Assembly: GCA_016219165.1 (NCBI GenBank) | Contig: JACRCB010000187.1 | Coordinates: 1-7,954 of the forward strand | Reading direction: 5' to 3' | Origin: Deltaproteobacteria bacterium | GTDB taxonomy: Bacteria; Desulfobacterota; GWC2-55-46; DRQE01 | DNA length: 7,954 bases | Notes under the pieces: model-generated | Seen by the model: only the letters and a program-made list of their open reading frames with translations | Databases searched by the model: none | Told to the model about the DNA's origin: nothing | Part shown: piece by piece, positions 6,513-7,954 of the stretch | How positions within the stretch are numbered: position 1 is the stretch's first letter | How the letters are laid out: every line of letters starts with the position of its first letter | Position numbers and translations under genes: made by a program

Positions 6513-6712
6513 TTTATAAACGATACCTCGGTAGCCTTTATAAGCGCCGTAATGTGGTCTCCCACCTTGAGTTTCATCCTCTCCACACTCGATGTCGTAA
6601 TGACCCCCGCTATCTGGTGCTCCCCCACCTGTATGGTAACCTCGGATACGACGTCGCCCTTTTTAATCTCCAAAACCTCGCCGGGCAGCTGGTTTCTGCC
6701 GGAAAGTTCCAT
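6509..6712 (-). CDS. mop: Molbindin, single TOBE/Mop-domain molybdate-binding protein
   Basis: The 67-residue product is one Mop (TOBE) domain, the size of Clostridium pasteurianum MopII (68 aa). These proteins assemble as hexamers that bind molybdate or tungstate at subunit interfaces and act as cytoplasmic oxyanion stores or buffers. The diagnostic start SGRNQLPGEVLEIKKGDVVSEV (residues 4-25), the central AGVITTSSVERMKLKVGDHI (35-54) and the ALIKATEV segment (56-63) match the family closely. No helix-turn-helix is present, so it is not a ModE regulator. The ATG follows the moaA TGA directly, and GGAGG within the moaA 3' end, five bases upstream, provides a strong ribosome binding site. Its place beside a ModC that lacks this domain suggests it takes over the intracellular molybdate-binding role (inference). 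Confidence 0.93.
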   Translation of the reverse strand: MELSGRNQLPGEVLEIKKGDVVSEVTIQVGEHQIAGVITTSSVERMKLKVGDHITALIKATEVSFIK

Positions 6713-7720
6713 TCAGCCTCCTATGTGTATCATGCCCTTTTCCGTGTCTTCGCCGGTCGAGGTATACACGCCCATCTCGGGCTTTATAGATACGGCCTTC
6801 TTTATGAGAAGGGTGAGTTCTTCGTCCCCGGCATGAGCCTTGAGCGCGGCCTTGAGGTCCACGTCCATATCCGCGGGCAGGCAGCTTCTGAGTTTTCCGT
6901 CCGAGGTAAGGCGCATGCGGTTACACTGGCCGCAGAAGCGGTTCGACATGGGGGAGATGAAGCCCGCGTTGCCCCTGCCCGACCTTAAGGGAAGGGAATA
7001 GGCGGCCGTAGAGCCCCTTTCCGGCTCGCGCGAGGTATCAACGCGTTCCATAATGTCCCCTCTTTTAAGCACATCGTCTATCGATAAATAATTCTTCTTC
7101 CAGTCAATCCTGTCGCTCATGGGCATGAGTTCTATAAAGCGCACGGTAATCATCCTGTCCGCGGCGAAATCCAGTATGTCCGCCAATTCCTCTTCGTTTG
7201 TCCCGCGAAGAAGCACAGTGTTGAATTTTATCGGCACGAGCCCCTCTTTAATCGCCGCGTCTATGCCCAGAAGGACCGGCTTAAGTTCCCCTCCGCCGGA
7301 AATCTCGCGGAAAAGGCCGGGTTTGAGGGTGTCGAGGCTTATGTTCAGACGCCTGAGTCCCTTTTGCTTCAACCCCCGCGCAAGGCCGGATAGAAGGGAG
7401 GCGTTTGTCGTCATGGAAAGGTCTTCTATGCCATAAATCTCCGAGAGCATCCCGACCAGGTCTTCCACACCCCTCCTTACAAGGGGCTCTCCTCCCGTAA
7501 GCCTGACCTTCGTTACCCCCATCTCAGCCATGAGGCGGACGATGCGGACAATCTCGTCGAAACTCAATATATCCGCGCGCTTCTTAAACTTCTCTACAAT
7601 GGGGGCGCAGTAGGTGCAGCGGTGGTTGCAGCGGTCGGTGATGGAAATCCTCAGATAACTTATCCTCCGGCCGAAACGGTCCGAGAGAAACCCTTTGTCT
7701 TTTTTAGCCATTTTATCCAT
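6713..7720 (-). CDS. moaA: GTP 3',8-cyclase MoaA (radical SAM)
   Basis: MoaA uses S-adenosylmethionine radical chemistry to convert GTP to 3',8-cyclo-7,8-dihydro-GTP, the first committed step of Moco synthesis. All key elements are present in 335 residues: the radical-SAM cluster CNHRCTYC (C31, C35, C38), LTGGEPL at 74-80, MTTNAS at 103-108, NISLDTL from 126, and the C-terminal second [4Fe-4S] cluster CGQC-x13-C (C263, C266, C280). The protein ends in Gly-Gly, the motif needed for catalysis in MoaA. After the radical-SAM cluster it reads APIVEKF rather than the common MPxxGxxF, a mild divergence. The start is ATG 7720 or ATG 7711; neither has a strong ribosome binding site, which is odd next to the strong sites downstream. 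It is the first gene after the riboswitch terminator. Confidence 0.96.
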   Translation of the reverse strand: MDKMAKKDKGFLSDRFGRRISYLRISITDRCNHRCTYCAPIVEKFKKRADILSFDEIVRIVRLMAEMGVTKVRLTGGEPLVRRGVEDLVGMLSEIYGIEDLSMTTNASLLSGLARGLKQKGLRRLNISLDTLKPGLFREISGGGELKPVLLGIDAAIKEGLVPIKFNTVLLRGTNEEELADILDFAADRMITVRFIELMPMSDRIDWKKNYLSIDDVLKRGDIMERVDTSREPERGSTAAYSLPLRSGRGNAGFISPMSNRFCGQCNRMRLTSDGKLRSCLPADMDVDLKAALKAHAGDEELTLLIKKAVSIKPEMGVYTSTGEDTEKGMIHIGG

Positions 7721-7745
7721 ATGTCAATGCCCAGTGCCCTGAAAT

Positions 7746-7774
7746 AAAAAAACCAACCGTGATGAAAGGTTGGC
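7746..7774 (-). terminator. Intrinsic terminator of the moaA leader
   Basis: On the operon strand the stem CCAACC (7773-7768) and GGTTGG (7758-7753) enclose a 9-base loop and are followed by seven T residues (7752-7746). A flanking G-T wobble can extend the stem by one pair, reaching 7774. It lies between the riboswitch and the moaA start, so it is a conditional attenuator and not the end of an upstream gene. Its loop and part of its left arm can instead pair with the aptamer 3' strand. Confidence 0.88.
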
Positions 7775-7807
7775 AGCGCGTTTCGATATTTCCTCCTTTC
7801 CAATCAC
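7759..7807 (-). promoter_or_regulatory. Predicted antiterminator of the Moco riboswitch
   Basis: GUGAU-UG-GAAAGG (7807-7795) can pair with CCUUUC-AUCAC (7769-7759) as 11 base pairs with a 2-base UG bulge, leaving a 25-base loop. The left strand belongs to conserved aptamer positions. The right strand is the terminator loop plus the last two bases of its left arm. The two folds exclude each other: ligand-bound aptamer frees the terminator, while the free RNA can form the antiterminator and read into moaA. This fits an OFF switch. Confidence 0.72.
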
Positions 7808-7891
7808 GGGAGGCTTGACCGTTTCCAGCCAAACCCTGTCGGCCAATCCCCATTTCTTTGGCAAGTTTTAGGGGATATGGCTCGGAGATAT
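7786..7891 (-). promoter_or_regulatory. Molybdenum cofactor (Moco RNA motif) riboswitch aptamer
   Basis: The leader carries strings I recognise from the moco RNA motif: CUCCGAGCC near the 5' side (7887-7879), AAGCCUCCCGUG (7816-7805) and GGAAAGG (7801-7795). A closing stem pairs AUAU-CUCC (7891-7884) with GGAG-GAA-AUAU (7796-7786, GAA bulged). An internal stem pairs AUCCCC (7876-7871) with GGGGAU (7851-7846), extended by GCC/GGC. A further short stem GGCU/AGCC (7830-7827 with 7815-7812) fits inside. Position directly upstream of moaA and of a terminator matches known Moco riboswitches, in which cofactor binding turns biosynthesis and molybdate uptake off. Whether it senses Moco or the tungsten analogue (Tuco) cannot be decided here. 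No aptamer model could be run. Confidence 0.88.
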
Positions 7892-7901
7892 GTATAGTCT
7901 C

Positions 7902-7930
7902 AGGATAGCAGAGGTTTCGGACGGTGTCAA
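7902..7930 (-). promoter_or_regulatory. Sigma70-type promoter of the Moco operon
   Basis: On the minus strand a perfect -35 TTGACA (7930-7925) is separated by exactly 17 bases from TATCCT (7907-7902), a -10 with four of six consensus bases. Transcription would start near A7895, four bases before the first aptamer stem base, so the whole riboswitch is included in the RNA. No ModE-like or Fnr-like palindrome was recognised around it. Bases 7931-7954 upstream show no assignable feature. Confidence 0.85.
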
Positions 7931-7954
7931 CAGGAAAGAGGTAAAACCTTATTA

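Noticed and set aside
7722..7727. Second TTGACA on the minus strand just before the moaA ATG
   Set aside because: No acceptable -10 lies 16-18 bases downstream (the sequence there is AAAAAG-like), so it is most likely chance.
7746..7891. Leader as a cobalamin, TPP or SAM riboswitch
   Set aside because: The hallmark strings of those classes were not seen, whereas the conserved strings of the Moco motif and the moaA context are present.

Overview
The window is almost entirely one leftward (minus-strand) operon for molybdenum uptake and molybdenum cofactor (Moco) synthesis. Read from the promoter at the right end, the order is: sigma70-type promoter, Moco-type riboswitch, intrinsic terminator, moaA, a stand-alone molbindin (mop), modA, modB, modC, moaC, moaD, moaE, mobB, mobA, moeA, mogA. 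No convincing gene is on the plus strand. The organism is not identifiable with certainty. A periplasmic ModA with a cleavable signal peptide rather than a lipoprotein, MobA and MobB (for the bis-MGD cofactor) and moderately GC-rich coding with tight overlaps suggest a Gram-negative anaerobe or facultative anaerobe. Desulfobacterota or Nitrospirota would fit, but that is inference.

Right end (about 7721-7954): a TTGACA-N17-TATCCT promoter drives a leader of about 175 nt. The leader carries the conserved Moco-motif strings (CUCCGAGCC, AAGCCUCCCGUG, GGAAAGG). It is followed by a CCAACC/GGTTGG hairpin with a U7 tract. A competing antiterminator can be drawn between the 3' part of the aptamer and the terminator, which supports a transcriptional OFF switch.

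Middle (about 4344-7720): moaA starts the pathway (GTP to 3',8-cyclo-dihydro-GTP). It is followed without a gap by mop and then modABC, the high-affinity molybdate ABC importer. ModC has no C-terminal molybdate-binding (TOBE/Mop) domain, and the separate mop gene supplies such a domain.

Left half (29-4327): moaC makes cPMP. MoaD/MoaE form molybdopterin synthase. MogA adenylylates molybdopterin and MoeA inserts molybdate. MobA attaches GMP, with MobB as accessory GTPase. Together with modABC this is nearly the whole route from GTP and molybdate to MGD-type cofactor under one feedback switch. The MoaD-activating enzyme (MoeB/HesA type) and a ModE regulator are not in the window.

Points worth a second look: MoaD ends Gly-Gly-Leu-Gly instead of the Gly-Gly terminus needed for activation; mobA carries an in-frame 3 x 15 bp tandem repeat; and two perfect palindromes, one followed by T6 on the plus strand, form the 3' end of mobA and add a tail to MobA.
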